DNA of 64,000 nt. Origin: Calliopsis andreniformis. Taxonomy: Eukaryota; Arthropoda; Insecta; Hymenoptera; Andrenidae. The stretch is from NCBI RefSeq assembly GCF_051401765.1, contig NW_027480423.1:14074001-14138000 (forward strand), read 5' to 3'. Positions 26,605-38,340 of this stretch are shown here, piece by piece. Made by a program: the position numbers and the translations under genes. Under the pieces are notes generated by a model. That model searched no databases. It was not told where the DNA came from and was given only the letters and a program-made list of their open reading frames with translations. Position 1 is the stretch's first letter; every line of letters begins with the position of its first letter.

Positions 26605-29600
26605 CAGAATTCAACGCCAGGAGCATAAGCAACAAAATAAATACAACAGTCTTTCCATCGTATAAAACGAATAATTGCAACCTGTGTGATGGTTATGGAC
26701 ATATCTACGTTCCGGGCAACCTAGGCTTCACTCTAGGGCGTTGCTCCACCAGATCGAATAGTTAGGGCCTCAGAAGTCAACGCCAGAAGCATAAAATACA
26801 ATAAAGATGCAACAGTTTTTCCGTCATACAACAGGAATAACTGCAAACAGTGTGAAAGTACAGGTCATTTCTACGTTCCGGGTAACCTAGGTTTCACTCT
26901 AGGGCGTTGCTCCACCAGATCGAACAGCTAGGGCCTTAGAAGTCAACGCCAGAAGCATAAAATACGATATAAATACAACAGCTTTTCCATCGTATAAAAC
27001 GAATAATTGCAAACGGTGTGAAAGTAATGGTATGTTCTACGTTCCGCGCAACCTAGGCTTCACTCTAGGGTGTTGCTCCACCAGATCGAATAGTTAGGGC
27101 CTTATAAGTCAACGCCCGAAGCATAAAATGCAAAATAAATACAACAGTTTTTCCACTGCATAAAACGAATAACTGCAACCAGTGTGAAAGTACTGGTCAT
27201 TTCTACGTTCCGGGTAACCTAGGCTCCACTCTAGTGCGTTGCTCCACCAGATCGAATAGCTAGGGACTTAGAATTCAACGCCAGAGGGATAAAATACAAT
27301 ATAAGTACAACAGTTTTTCCATCGTATAAAATGAATAATTGCAGACATTGTGAAAGTAATGGTCATTTCTACGTTCCGGTCAGCCTAGGCGTCACTCTAG
27401 GGCGTTGCTCCACCACATCTAATAGCTACGGCCTTAGAAGTCAACGCCAGGAGCATAAAATACAATATAAATACGACAGCTTTTCCATCGTATAAAATGA
27501 ATAATTGCAAACAGTGTGGAACTAATGGTCATTTCTACGTTCCGGGTAACCTAGGCGTCACTCTAGGGCGTTGCTCCACCATATCTAGTAGCTACGGCGT
27601 TAGAAGTCAACGCCGGAAGCACAAAATACAATAAAAACGCAGCAGTTTTTCCATCGTATAGCATGACTAATTGCAAACAGTGCGAAAGTAATGATCATAT
27701 CGACATTTCGGGCATCCTTGACTTAACTCTGAGGTGTTGCTCCTCCAGATTGAAGAGTTAGGGTCTTAGAAGTAAACGCCAGAAGCATAAACTACAAAAT
27801 AAGTACAACAGTCTTTCCATCGTATAAAACGAATAATTGCAACCTGTGTGATGGTTATGGACATATCTACGTTCCGGGCGACCTAGGCTTCACTGTAGGG
27901 CGTTGCTCCACCAAATCGAATGGTTAGGGCCTTAGAAGTCAACGCCAGAAGCATAAAATACAATAAAGATGCATCAGTTTTTCCATCATACAACAGGAAT
28001 AACTGCAAACAGTGTGAAAGTACTGGTCATTTCTACGTTCCGGGTAACGTAGGTTTCACTCTAGGGCGTTGCTCCACCAGATCGAATAGCTAGGGCCTTA
28101 GAAGTCAACGCCCGATGCATAAAATACAAAAAAATAGAACAGTTTTTCCATGTGTAAAACGAATAATGGTAACCAGTGTGAAAGTTATGGTCAATTCTAC
28201 GTTCCAGTCAACCTAGGCTTGACTCTAGGTCGTTGCTCCACCAGATCGAATAGTTAGGGCCTATGAAGTCAACGCCAGAAGCATAAAATACAATAAAGGT
28301 GCAACAGTTTTTCCATCGTGTAACAGGAATAATTGCAACCAGTGTGAAGGTAATGGTATGTTCTACGTTCCGGGCAGCCTAGGCTTCACTCTAGGGCGGT
28401 GCTCCACCAGATCAAATAGTTAGGGCCTAAGAATTCAACGCCAGTAGCATAAATTACAATATAAGTACAACAGCTTTTCCATCGTATATAATGTATATTT
28501 GCAAACAGTGTGGAAGTAATGGTCACTTCTACGTTCCGGGCAACCTAGGCTTCACTCTAGGGTGTTGCTCCACTAAATGGAATTGCTAGGGACTTAGAAT
28601 TCAATGCCAGAAGCATAAAATGCAATATAAATATAACAGCTTTTCCATCGTATAAAACGAATAATAGCAACCAGTGTGATAGTTATGGTCATTTCTACAT
28701 CGCGCGCAACCTAGGCTTCACTCTAGGGCGTTGCTCCATCAGATCGAATAGTTAGGGCCTTAGAAGTCAACGCCCGAAGCATAAAATGCATAATAAATAG
28801 AACAGTAGTTCCATTGTATAAAACGAATAACTGCAACCAGTGTGAAAGTACTGGACATTTCTACGTTCCGGCAGCCTAGGCTTCACCCTAGGGCGTTGTT
28901 CCACCAGATGGAATAGTTAGGGCCTAAGAAGTCAACGCCAGAAGCATAAAATACGATATAAATACAACAGCTTTTCCATCGAAAAAACGAATAATTGCAA
29001 ACAGTGTGAAAGTAATGGTCATTTCTACGTTCCGGGTAACCTCGGCGTCACTCTAGGGCGTTACTCCACCAGATCCAATAGTTAGGGCCTTAGAAGTCAA
29101 CGCCAGAAGCATAAAGTACATCAAGGATGCAACAGTTTTCCACCGTACAACAGGAATAACTGCAGACAGTGTGAAAGTACTGCTCATTTCTACGTTCCGG
29201 GTAACCTAGGTTTCACTCTAGGGCGTTGCTCCACCAGATAGAATAGCTAGGGACTTATAATTCAACGCCAGAAGAATAAAATACAATACAAGTACAACAG
29301 TTTTTCCATCGTATAAAATGTATATTTGCAAAAATTGTGAAAGTAATGGTCATTTCTACGTTCCGGGCAACCTATGCGACACTCAAGGGCGTTGCTACAC
29401 CACATCTAATAGCTACGACCTTAGAAGTCAACGCCAGAGACACAAAATACAATAAAAATGCAGCAGTTTTTCCATCGTATATCATGACTAATTGCAACCA
29501 GTGCGAAAGTAATGATCATATCGACATTTCGGGCATCCTAGACTTAACCCTGAGGCGCTGCTCCACCAGGTCGAAGAGTTATGGTCTTAGAAGTCAACGC

Positions 29601-29777
29601 CAGAAGCATAAACTACAAAATAAGTACAACAGTCTTTCAATCGTATAAAACGAATAATTGCAACCTGTGTGATGGTTATGGACATATCTACGTTCCGGGC
29701 AACCTAGGCTTCACTCTAGGGCGTTGCTCCACCAGATCGAATAGTTAGGGCCTTAGAAGTCAACGCCAGAAGCATAA
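26529..29777 (+). repeat. Young HOR unit 7 (partial, last of the homogeneous domain)
   Basis: Colinear with unit 1 at a constant offset of 26,528: the segment at 2809 in unit 1 is at 29,337 here. It carries A-lineage variants, although CACTCTAGGGTG at about 28,553 is B-like. Colinearity stops between about 29,751 and 29,778, near unit-1 position 3240. There the sequence jumps to a stretch resembling unit-1 positions 260-500 and then enters the diverged layer. Confidence 0.9.
26560..26604 (+). other. Deletion junction between HOR units 6 and 7
   Basis: Left of this interval the sequence has CATCCTAGAC, the form at unit-1 position 3660. Right of it, it has GGGCCTCAGAATTC, the form at unit-1 position 70. 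The 45 bp between are identical in both parents. An unequal exchange between two type-B monomers 1162 bp apart explains the loss of exactly seven monomers. Confidence 0.85.
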
Positions 29778-30520
29778 AATACAATAAAGATGCAACAGTT
29801 TTTCCGTCATACAACAGGAATAACTGCAAACAGTGTGAAAGTACTGGTCATTTCTACGTTCCGGGTAACCTAGGTTTCACTCTAGGGTGTTGCTCCACCA
29901 GATCGAACAGCTGGGGCCTTAGAAGTCAACGCCAGAAGCATAAAATACGATATAAATACAACAGCTTTTCCATCGTATAAAACGAATAATTGCAAACGGT
30001 GTGAAAGTAATGGTCATTTCTACGTTCCGGGCAACCTATGCGACACTCAAGGGCGTTGCTACACCACATCTAATAGCTACGGCCTTAGAAGTCAACGCCA
30101 GAAACACAAAATAAAATAAAAATGCAGCAGTTTTTCCATCGTACAGCATGACTAATTGCAACCAGTGCGAAAGTAATGATCATATCGACATTTCGGGCAT
30201 CCTAGACTTAACCCTGAGGCGTTGCTCCACCAGATCGAAGAGTCATGGCCTTAGAAGCCAACGCCAGGAACATAAACTACAAAATAAATACAACAGTCTT
30301 TCCAACGTATAAAACGAATAATTGCAACCTGTGTGATGGTTATGGACATATCTACGTTCCGGGCAACCTAGGCTTCACTGTAGTGCGTTGCTCCACCAAA
30401 TCGAATAGTTAGGGCCTCAGAAGTCAACGCCCGAAGCATAAAATACAATATAAGTACAACAGTTTTTCCATCGTATAAAATGAATGATTGCGAACATTGT
30501 GAAAGTAATGGTCATTTCTA
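29750..30520 (+). repeat. Mosaic strip at the edge of the young HOR
   Basis: Three switches of template within about 800 bp. Up to about 29,751 it follows unit-1 position 3223. From about 29,778 to 30,010 it follows unit-1 positions 260-500, including GATCGAACAGCTGGGG. From about 30,012 to 30,520 it follows unit-1 positions 3478-3985 but with many more differences (GAAACACAAAATAAAATAA, GAGTCATGGCC, CTGTAGTGCG). The last part looks like an older, diverged version of the same HOR segment. The strip is repeated at 35,056-35,826 within duplication copy 2. Confidence 0.78.
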
Positions 30521-32664
30521 CGTTCCGGGCAACCTACGCGTCACTCTAGGGCGTTGCTGCTCCACATCTGATAGCTACGGCCTTAGAAGTTAACGCAAAG
30601 CATAAAATACAATATAAATACAACAGCTTTGCCATCGTATAAAATGAATAATTGCAAACAGGGTGAAGGTAATGGTCGTTTCTACGTTCCGAGCAACCTA
30701 GGCTTCACTCTAGGGCGTTGCTCCACCAGATCGAATAGTTAGGGCCTTAGAAGTCAACGCCAGAAGCATAAAATACAATAAAGATGCAACAGTTTTTCCG
30801 TCATACAACAGGAATAACTGCAAACAGTGTGAAAGTACTGGTCATTTCTACGTTCCGGGTAACCTAGGTTTCACTCTAGGGCGTTGCTCCACCAGATCGA
30901 ATAGCTATTGACTTAGAGTTCAACGCCATAAGAATAAAATACAATATGAGTACAACAGTTTTTCCATCGTATAAAATGAATAATTGCAACCAGTGTGAAA
31001 GTTATGGTCATTTCTACGTTCCGGGCAACCTAGGCCTCACTCTACGGCGTTGTTCCACCAGATCGAATAGTTAGGGCCTAAGAAGTCAACACCAGAAGAA
31101 TAAAATATAAAATAAATACAACAGCCTTTACACCGTATAAAACGAATAATTGCAATCTGTGTGTAGGTTATGGTCATATCTACGTTCCGGGCAACCTAGG
31201 CTTCACTCTAGGGCGCTGTTCCACAAGATCGAATAGTTAGGGCCTAAGTAGTCAACGAGAGGAAGCATAAAATACAATATAAATAGAACAGTTTTTCCAT
31301 TGTATAAAACGAATAATTGCTACCAGTGTAAAAGCTATGGTCATTTCTACGTTCCGGGCAACCTAGGCTTCACCCTAGGGCGTTGTTCCACCAGATCGAA
31401 TAGTTAGGGCCTAAGAAGCGAACGCCAGAAGCATAAAATACAATATAAATACAACAGTCTTTCCATCGTATAAACCGAATAATTGCAACCAGTATGAAAC
31501 TTATGGTCATTTCTACGTTCCGCGCAACCTAGGCTTCACTGTATGGCGTTCTTCCACCACATCGAATAGCTACGGCCTCAGAAGTCAACGCCAGAAGTAT
31601 AAAATACAATAAAAATACAACAGTCTTTCCATTCTATAACAGGAATAATTGCAACCCGTGTGAAAGTGAAGCTCATTTCTACGTTCGAGGCAACCTAGGC
31701 TTCACTCTAGGGCGTTGTTCCACAAGATCGAATAGTTAGGGCCTAAGAAGTCAACGCCAGAAGCATAAAATACAATATAAATATAACAGTTTTGCCATCG
31801 TATAAAACGAATAATAGCAACCAGTGTGAAAGTTATGGTCTATTCTACGTTCCGGGCAACCTAGGCTTCACTCTAGGGCGTTGCTCCACCAGAGCGAATA
31901 GTTAGGTCCTTAGAAGTCAACGCCAGAAGCATAAAATACGATATAAATACAACAGCTTTTCCATCGTATAAAAGGAATAATTGCAAACAGTGTGAAAGTA
32001 ATGGTCATTTCTACGTTCTGGGCAACGTAGGTTTCACTCTAGGGCATTGATCCACCAGAGGGAATAGTTAGGGCCTAAGAAGTCAACGCCAGAAGCATAA
32101 AATACACTATAAATACAACAGCTTTTCAATCGTATAAAACGAATAATTGCAACCAGTGTAAAAGTTATGGTCATTTCTACGTTCCGGGCAACCTAGGCTT
32201 CACCCTAGGCCGTTGTACCACCAGATCGAATAGTTAGGGCCTAAGAAGTGAACGCCAGATGCATAAAATACAATATAAATACAACAGTTTTTCCAACGTA
32301 TAAAATGAATAATTGCTTCCAGTGTGAAAGTTATGGTCATTTCTACTTTCCGGGCAACCTAGGCTTCACGCTAGGGCGTTGCTCCACCAGATCGAATAGT
32401 TAGGGCCTTAGAAGTCAACGCCAGAAGCATAAAATACAATAAAGATGCAACAGTTTTTCCATCGTTTTACAGGAATAACTGCAACCAGTGTGATTGTACT
32501 GGTCATTTCTACGTTCCGGATAACCTAGGCTTCACTCTAGGGCGTTGTTCCACCAGATCGAACAGTTAGGGCCACAGAAGTGAACGCCAGAAGCATAAAA
32601 TACGATATAAATGCAACAGCTTTTCCATCGTATAAAACAAATAATTGTAACCATTGTGAAAGGT
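30520..32664 (+). repeat. Diverged monomer layer in duplication copy 1
   Basis: About 13 monomers that differ from the young HOR and from one another. They contain private changes such as TTGCTGCTCCACATCTG (about 30,550), a shortened GTTAACGCAAAGC (about 30,590), AACGAGAGGAAGC (about 31,255) and GGGCATTGATCC (about 32,041). They belong to the older layer of the array and are copied at 35,826-37,970. Confidence 0.85.
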
Positions 32665-32688
32665 ATGGTCATTTCTACGTTCCGGTCA
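32665..32688 (+). other. Duplication junction (hybrid monomer)
   Basis: Left of the interval the monomer has ACCATTGTGAAAGGTATGG, as at 37,95x in the right flank. Right of it, it has GTCAGCCTAGGCGTCACTC, as at 27,380. The 24 bp between are shared by both parents (the ATGGTCATTTCTACGTTCC segment). The monomer at this point is a hybrid found nowhere else in the window. The exchange kept the 166-bp phase exactly. Confidence 0.9.
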
Positions 32689-35600
32689 GCCTAGGCGTCA
32701 CTCTAGGGCGTTGCTCCACCACATCTAATAGCTACGGCCTTAGAAGTCAACGCCAGGAGCATAAAATACAATATAAATACGACAGCTTTTCCATCGTATA
32801 AAATGAATAATTGCAAACAGTGTGGAACTAATGGTCATTTCTACGTTCCGGGTAACCTAGGCGTCACTCTAGGGCGTTGCTCCACCATATCTAGTAGCTA
32901 CGGCGTTAGAAGTCAACGCCGGAAGCACAAAATACAATAAAAACGCAGCAGTTTTTCCATCGTATAGCATGACTAATTGCAAACAGTGCGAAAGTAATGA
33001 TCATATCGACATTTCGGGCATCCTTGACTTAACTCTGAGGTGTTGCTCCTCCAGATTGAAGAGTTAGGGTCTTAGAAGTAAACGCCAGAAGCATAAACTA
33101 CAAAATAAGTACAACAGTCTTTCCATCGTATAAAACGAATAATTGCAACCTGTGTGATGGTTATGGACATATCTACGTTCCGGGCGACCTAGGCTTCACT
33201 GTAGGGCGTTGCTCCACCAAATCGAATGGTTAGGGCCTTAGAAGTCAACGCCAGAAGCATAAAATACAATAAAGATGCATCAGTTTTTCCATCATACAAC
33301 AGGAATAACTGCAAACAGTGTGAAAGTACTGGTCATTTCTACGTTCCGGGTAACCTAGGTTTCACTCTAGGGCGTTGCTCCACCAGATCGAATAGCTAGG
33401 GCCTTAGAAGTCAACGCCCGATGCATAAAATACAAAAAAATAGAACAGTTTTTCCATGTGTAAAACGAATAATGGTAACCAGTGTGAAAGTTATGGTCAA
33501 TTCTACGTTCCAGTCAACCTAGGCTTGACTCTAGGTCGTTGCTCCACCAGATCGAATAGTTAGGGCCTATGAAGTCAACGCCAGAAGCATAAAATACAAT
33601 AAAGGTGCAACAGTTTTTCCATCGTGTAACAGGAATAATTGCAACCAGTGTGAAGGTAATGGTATGTTCTACGTTCCGGGCAGCCTAGGCTTCACTCTAG
33701 GGCGGTGCTCCACCAGATCAAATAGTTAGGGCCTAAGAATTCAACGCCAGTAGCATAAATTACAATATAAGTACAACAGCTTTTCCATCGTATATAATGT
33801 ATATTTGCAAACAGTGTGGAAGTAATGGTCACTTCTACGTTCCGGGCAACCTAGGCTTCACTCTAGGGTGTTGCTCCACTAAATGGAATTGCTAGGGACT
33901 TAGAATTCAATGCCAGAAGCATAAAATGCAATATAAATATAACAGCTTTTCCATCGTATAAAACGAATAATAGCAACCAGTGTGATAGTTATGGTCATTT
34001 CTACATCGCGCGCAACCTAGGCTTCACTCTAGGGCGTTGCTCCATCAGATCGAATAGTTAGGGCCTTAGAAGTCAACGCCCGAAGCATAAAATGCATAAT
34101 AAATAGAACAGTAGTTCCATTGTATAAAACGAATAACTGCAACCAGTGTGAAAGTACTGGACATTTCTACGTTCCGGCAGCCTAGGCTTCACCCTAGGGC
34201 GTTGTTCCACCAGATGGAATAGTTAGGGCCTAAGAAGTCAACGCCAGAAGCATAAAATACGATATAAATACAACAGCTTTTCCATCGAAAAAACGAATAA
34301 TTGCAAACAGTGTGAAAGTAATGGTCATTTCTACGTTCCGGGTAACCTCGGCGTCACTCTAGGGCGTTACTCCACCAGATCCAATAGTTAGGGCCTTAGA
34401 AGTCAACGCCAGAAGCATAAAGTACATCAAGGATGCAACAGTTTTCCACCGTACAACAGGAATAACTGCAGACAGTGTGAAAGTACTGCTCATTTCTACG
34501 TTCCGGGTAACCTAGGTTTCACTCTAGGGCGTTGCTCCACCAGATAGAATAGCTAGGGACTTATAATTCAACGCCAGAAGAATAAAATACAATACAAGTA
34601 CAACAGTTTTTCCATCGTATAAAATGTATATTTGCAAAAATTGTGAAAGTAATGGTCATTTCTACGTTCCGGGCAACCTATGCGACACTCAAGGGCGTTG
34701 CTACACCACATCTAATAGCTACGACCTTAGAAGTCAACGCCAGAGACACAAAATACAATAAAAATGCAGCAGTTTTTCCATCGTATATCATGACTAATTG
34801 CAACCAGTGCGAAAGTAATGATCATATCGACATTTCGGGCATCCTAGACTTAACCCTGAGGCGCTGCTCCACCAGGTCGAAGAGTTATGGTCTTAGAAGT
34901 CAACGCCAGAAGCATAAACTACAAAATAAGTACAACAGTCTTTCAATCGTATAAAACGAATAATTGCAACCTGTGTGATGGTTATGGACATATCTACGTT
35001 CCGGGCAACCTAGGCTTCACTCTAGGGCGTTGCTCCACCAGATCGAATAGTTAGGGCCTTAGAAGTCAACGCCAGAAGCATAAAATACAATAAAGATGCA
35101 ACAGTTTTTCCGTCATACAACAGGAATAACTGCAAACAGTGTGAAAGTACTGGTCATTTCTACGTTCCGGGTAACCTAGGTTTCACTCTAGGGCGTTGCT
35201 CCACCAGATCGAACAGCTGGGGCCTTAGAAGTCAACGCCAGAAGCATAAAATACGATATAAATACAACAGCTTTTCCATCGTATAAAACGAATAATTGCA
35301 AACGGTGTGAAAGTAATGGTCATTTCTACGTTCCGGGCAACCTATGCGACACTCAAGGGCGTTGCTACACCACATCTAATAGCTACGGCCTTAGAAGTCA
35401 ACGCCAGAAACACAAAATAAAATAAAAATGCAGCAGTTTTTCCATCGTACAGCATGACTAATTGCAACCAGTGCGAAAGTAATGATCATATCGACATTTC
35501 GGGCATCCTAGACTTAACCCTGAGGCGTTGCTCCACCAGATCGAAGAGTCATGGCCTTAGAAGCCAACGCCAGGAACATAAACTACAAAATAAATACAAC

Positions 35601-37992
35601 AGTCTTTCCAACGTATAAAACGAATAATTGCAACCTGTGTGATGGTTATGGACATATCTACGTTCCGGGCAACCTAGGCTTCACTGTAGTGCGTTGCTCC
35701 ACCAAATCGAATAGTTAGGGCCTCAGAAGTCAACGCCCGAAGCATAAAATACAATATAAGTACAACAGTTTTTCCATCGTATAAAATGAATGATTGCGAA
35801 CATTGTGAAAGTAATGGTCATTTCTACGTTCCGGGCAACCTACGCGTCACTCTAGGGCGTTGCTGCTCCACATCTGATAGCTACGGCCTTAGAAGTTAAC
35901 GCAAAGCATAAAATACAATATAAATACAACAGCTTTGCCATCGTATAAAATGAATAATTGCAAACAGGGTGAAGGTAATGGTCGTTTCTACGTTCCGAGC
36001 AACCTAGGCTTCACTCTAGGGCGTTGCTCCACCAGATCGAATAGTTAGGGCCTTAGAAGTCAACGCCAGAAGCATAAAATACAATAAAGATGCAACAGTT
36101 TTTCCGTCATACAACAGGAATAACTGCAAACAGTGTGAAAGTACTGGTCATTTCTACGTTCCGGGTAACCTAGGTTTCACTCTAGGGCGTTGCTCCACCA
36201 GATCGAATAGCTATTGACTTAGAGTTCAACGCCATAAGAATAAAATACAATATGAGTACAACAGTTTTTCCATCGTATAAAATGAATAATTGCAACCAGT
36301 GTGAAAGTTATGGTCATTTCTACGTTCCGGGCAACCTAGGCCTCACTCTACGGCGTTGTTCCACCAGATCGAATAGTTAGGGCCTAAGAAGTCAACACCA
36401 GAAGAATAAAATATAAAATAAATACAACAGCCTTTACACCGTATAAAACGAATAATTGCAATCTGTGTGTAGGTTATGGTCATATCTACGTTCCGGGCAA
36501 CCTAGGCTTCACTCTAGGGCGCTGTTCCACAAGATCGAATAGTTAGGGCCTAAGTAGTCAACGAGAGGAAGCATAAAATACAATATAAATAGAACAGTTT
36601 TTCCATTGTATAAAACGAATAATTGCTACCAGTGTAAAAGCTATGGTCATTTCTACGTTCCGGGCAACCTAGGCTTCACCCTAGGGCGTTGTTCCACCAG
36701 ATCGAATAGTTAGGGCCTAAGAAGCGAACGCCAGAAGCATAAAATACAATATAAATACAACAGTCTTTCCATCGTATAAACCGAATAATTGCAACCAGTA
36801 TGAAACTTATGGTCATTTCTACGTTCCGCGCAACCTAGGCTTCACTGTATGGCGTTCTTCCACCACATCGAATAGCTACGGCCTCAGAAGTCAACGCCAG
36901 AAGTATAAAATACAATAAAAATACAACAGTCTTTCCATTCTATAACAGGAATAATTGCAACCCGTGTGAAAGTGAAGCTCATTTCTACGTTCGAGGCAAC
37001 CTAGGCTTCACTCTAGGGCGTTGTTCCACAAGATCGAATAGTTAGGGCCTAAGAAGTCAACGCCAGAAGCATAAAATACAATATAAATATAACAGTTTTG
37101 CCATCGTATAAAACGAATAATAGCAACCAGTGTGAAAGTTATGGTCTATTCTACGTTCCGGGCAACCTAGGCTTCACTCTAGGGCGTTGCTCCACCAGAG
37201 CGAATAGTTAGGTCCTTAGAAGTCAACGCCAGAAGCATAAAATACGATATAAATACAACAGCTTTTCCATCGTATAAAAGGAATAATTGCAAACAGTGTG
37301 AAAGTAATGGTCATTTCTACGTTCTGGGCAACGTAGGTTTCACTCTAGGGCATTGATCCACCAGAGGGAATAGTTAGGGCCTAAGAAGTCAACGCCAGAA
37401 GCATAAAATACACTATAAATACAACAGCTTTTCAATCGTATAAAACGAATAATTGCAACCAGTGTAAAAGTTATGGTCATTTCTACGTTCCGGGCAACCT
37501 AGGCTTCACCCTAGGCCGTTGTACCACCAGATCGAATAGTTAGGGCCTAAGAAGTGAACGCCAGATGCATGAAATACAATATAAATACAACAGTTTTTCC
37601 AACGTATAAAATGAATAATTGCTTCCAGTGTGAAAGTTATGGTCATTTCTACTTTCCGGGCAACCTAGGCTTCACGCTAGGGCGTTGCTCCACCAGATCG
37701 AATAGTTAGGGCCTTAGAAGTCAACGCCAGAAGCATAAAATACAATAAAGATGCAACAGTTTTTCCATCGTTTTACAGGAATAACTGCAACCAGTGTGAT
37801 TGTACTGGTCATTTCTACGTTCCGGATAACCTAGGCTTCACTCTAGGGCGTTGTTCCACCAGATCGAACAGTTAGGGCCACAGAAGTGAACGCCAGAAGC
37901 ATAAAATACGATATAAATGCAACAGCTTTTCCATCGTATAAAACAAATAATTGTAACCATTGTGAAAGGTATGGTCATTTCTACGTTCCGGT
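32687..37992 (+). repeat. 5306-bp tandem duplication, copy 2
   Basis: Second copy, offset 5306 throughout, for example the segment at 29,337 recurring at 34,643. Its left end is the recombination junction with copy 1. Its right end runs without a break into older sequence (TTCCGGTCAACCTAGGCTTC at about 37,987), showing that this is the original flank. Near identity implies a very recent event or ongoing homogenisation. Confidence 0.93.
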
Positions 37993-38340
37993 CAACCTAG
38001 GCTTCACTCTAGGGCGTTGCTCCACCAGATCAAACAGTTAGGGTCTTAGAAGTCAACGCCCGAAGCATTAAGTACAAAATAAATAGAACAGTTTTTCCAT
38101 TGTATAAAACGAATAATTGCTACCAGTGTAAAAGTTATGGTCATTTCTACGTTCCGGGCAACCTAGGCTTCACTCTATTGCGTTCTTCCACCACATCGAA
38201 TAGCTACGGCCTCAGAAGTCAACGCCTGAAGTATGAAGTACAATAAAAATACAACAGTCTTTCCATCCTATAACAGGAATAATTGCAACCCGTGTGAAAG
38301 TTATGGTCATTTCTACGTTCCAGGCAACCTAGGCTTCACC

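Larger units (their letters stand above)
27381..32686 (+). repeat. 5306-bp tandem duplication, copy 1
   Basis: First copy of a 32-monomer segment (32 x 166 less 6). It begins inside HOR unit 7 and ends in the diverged layer, so the duplication spans the border between the two domains. It carries young-HOR sequence to about 29,777, then a mosaic strip, then older monomers. Compared with copy 2, I noticed only three substitutions: G at 28,049 against C at 33,355, T at 29,888 against C at 35,194, and A at 32,265 against G at 37,571. Confidence 0.93.
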
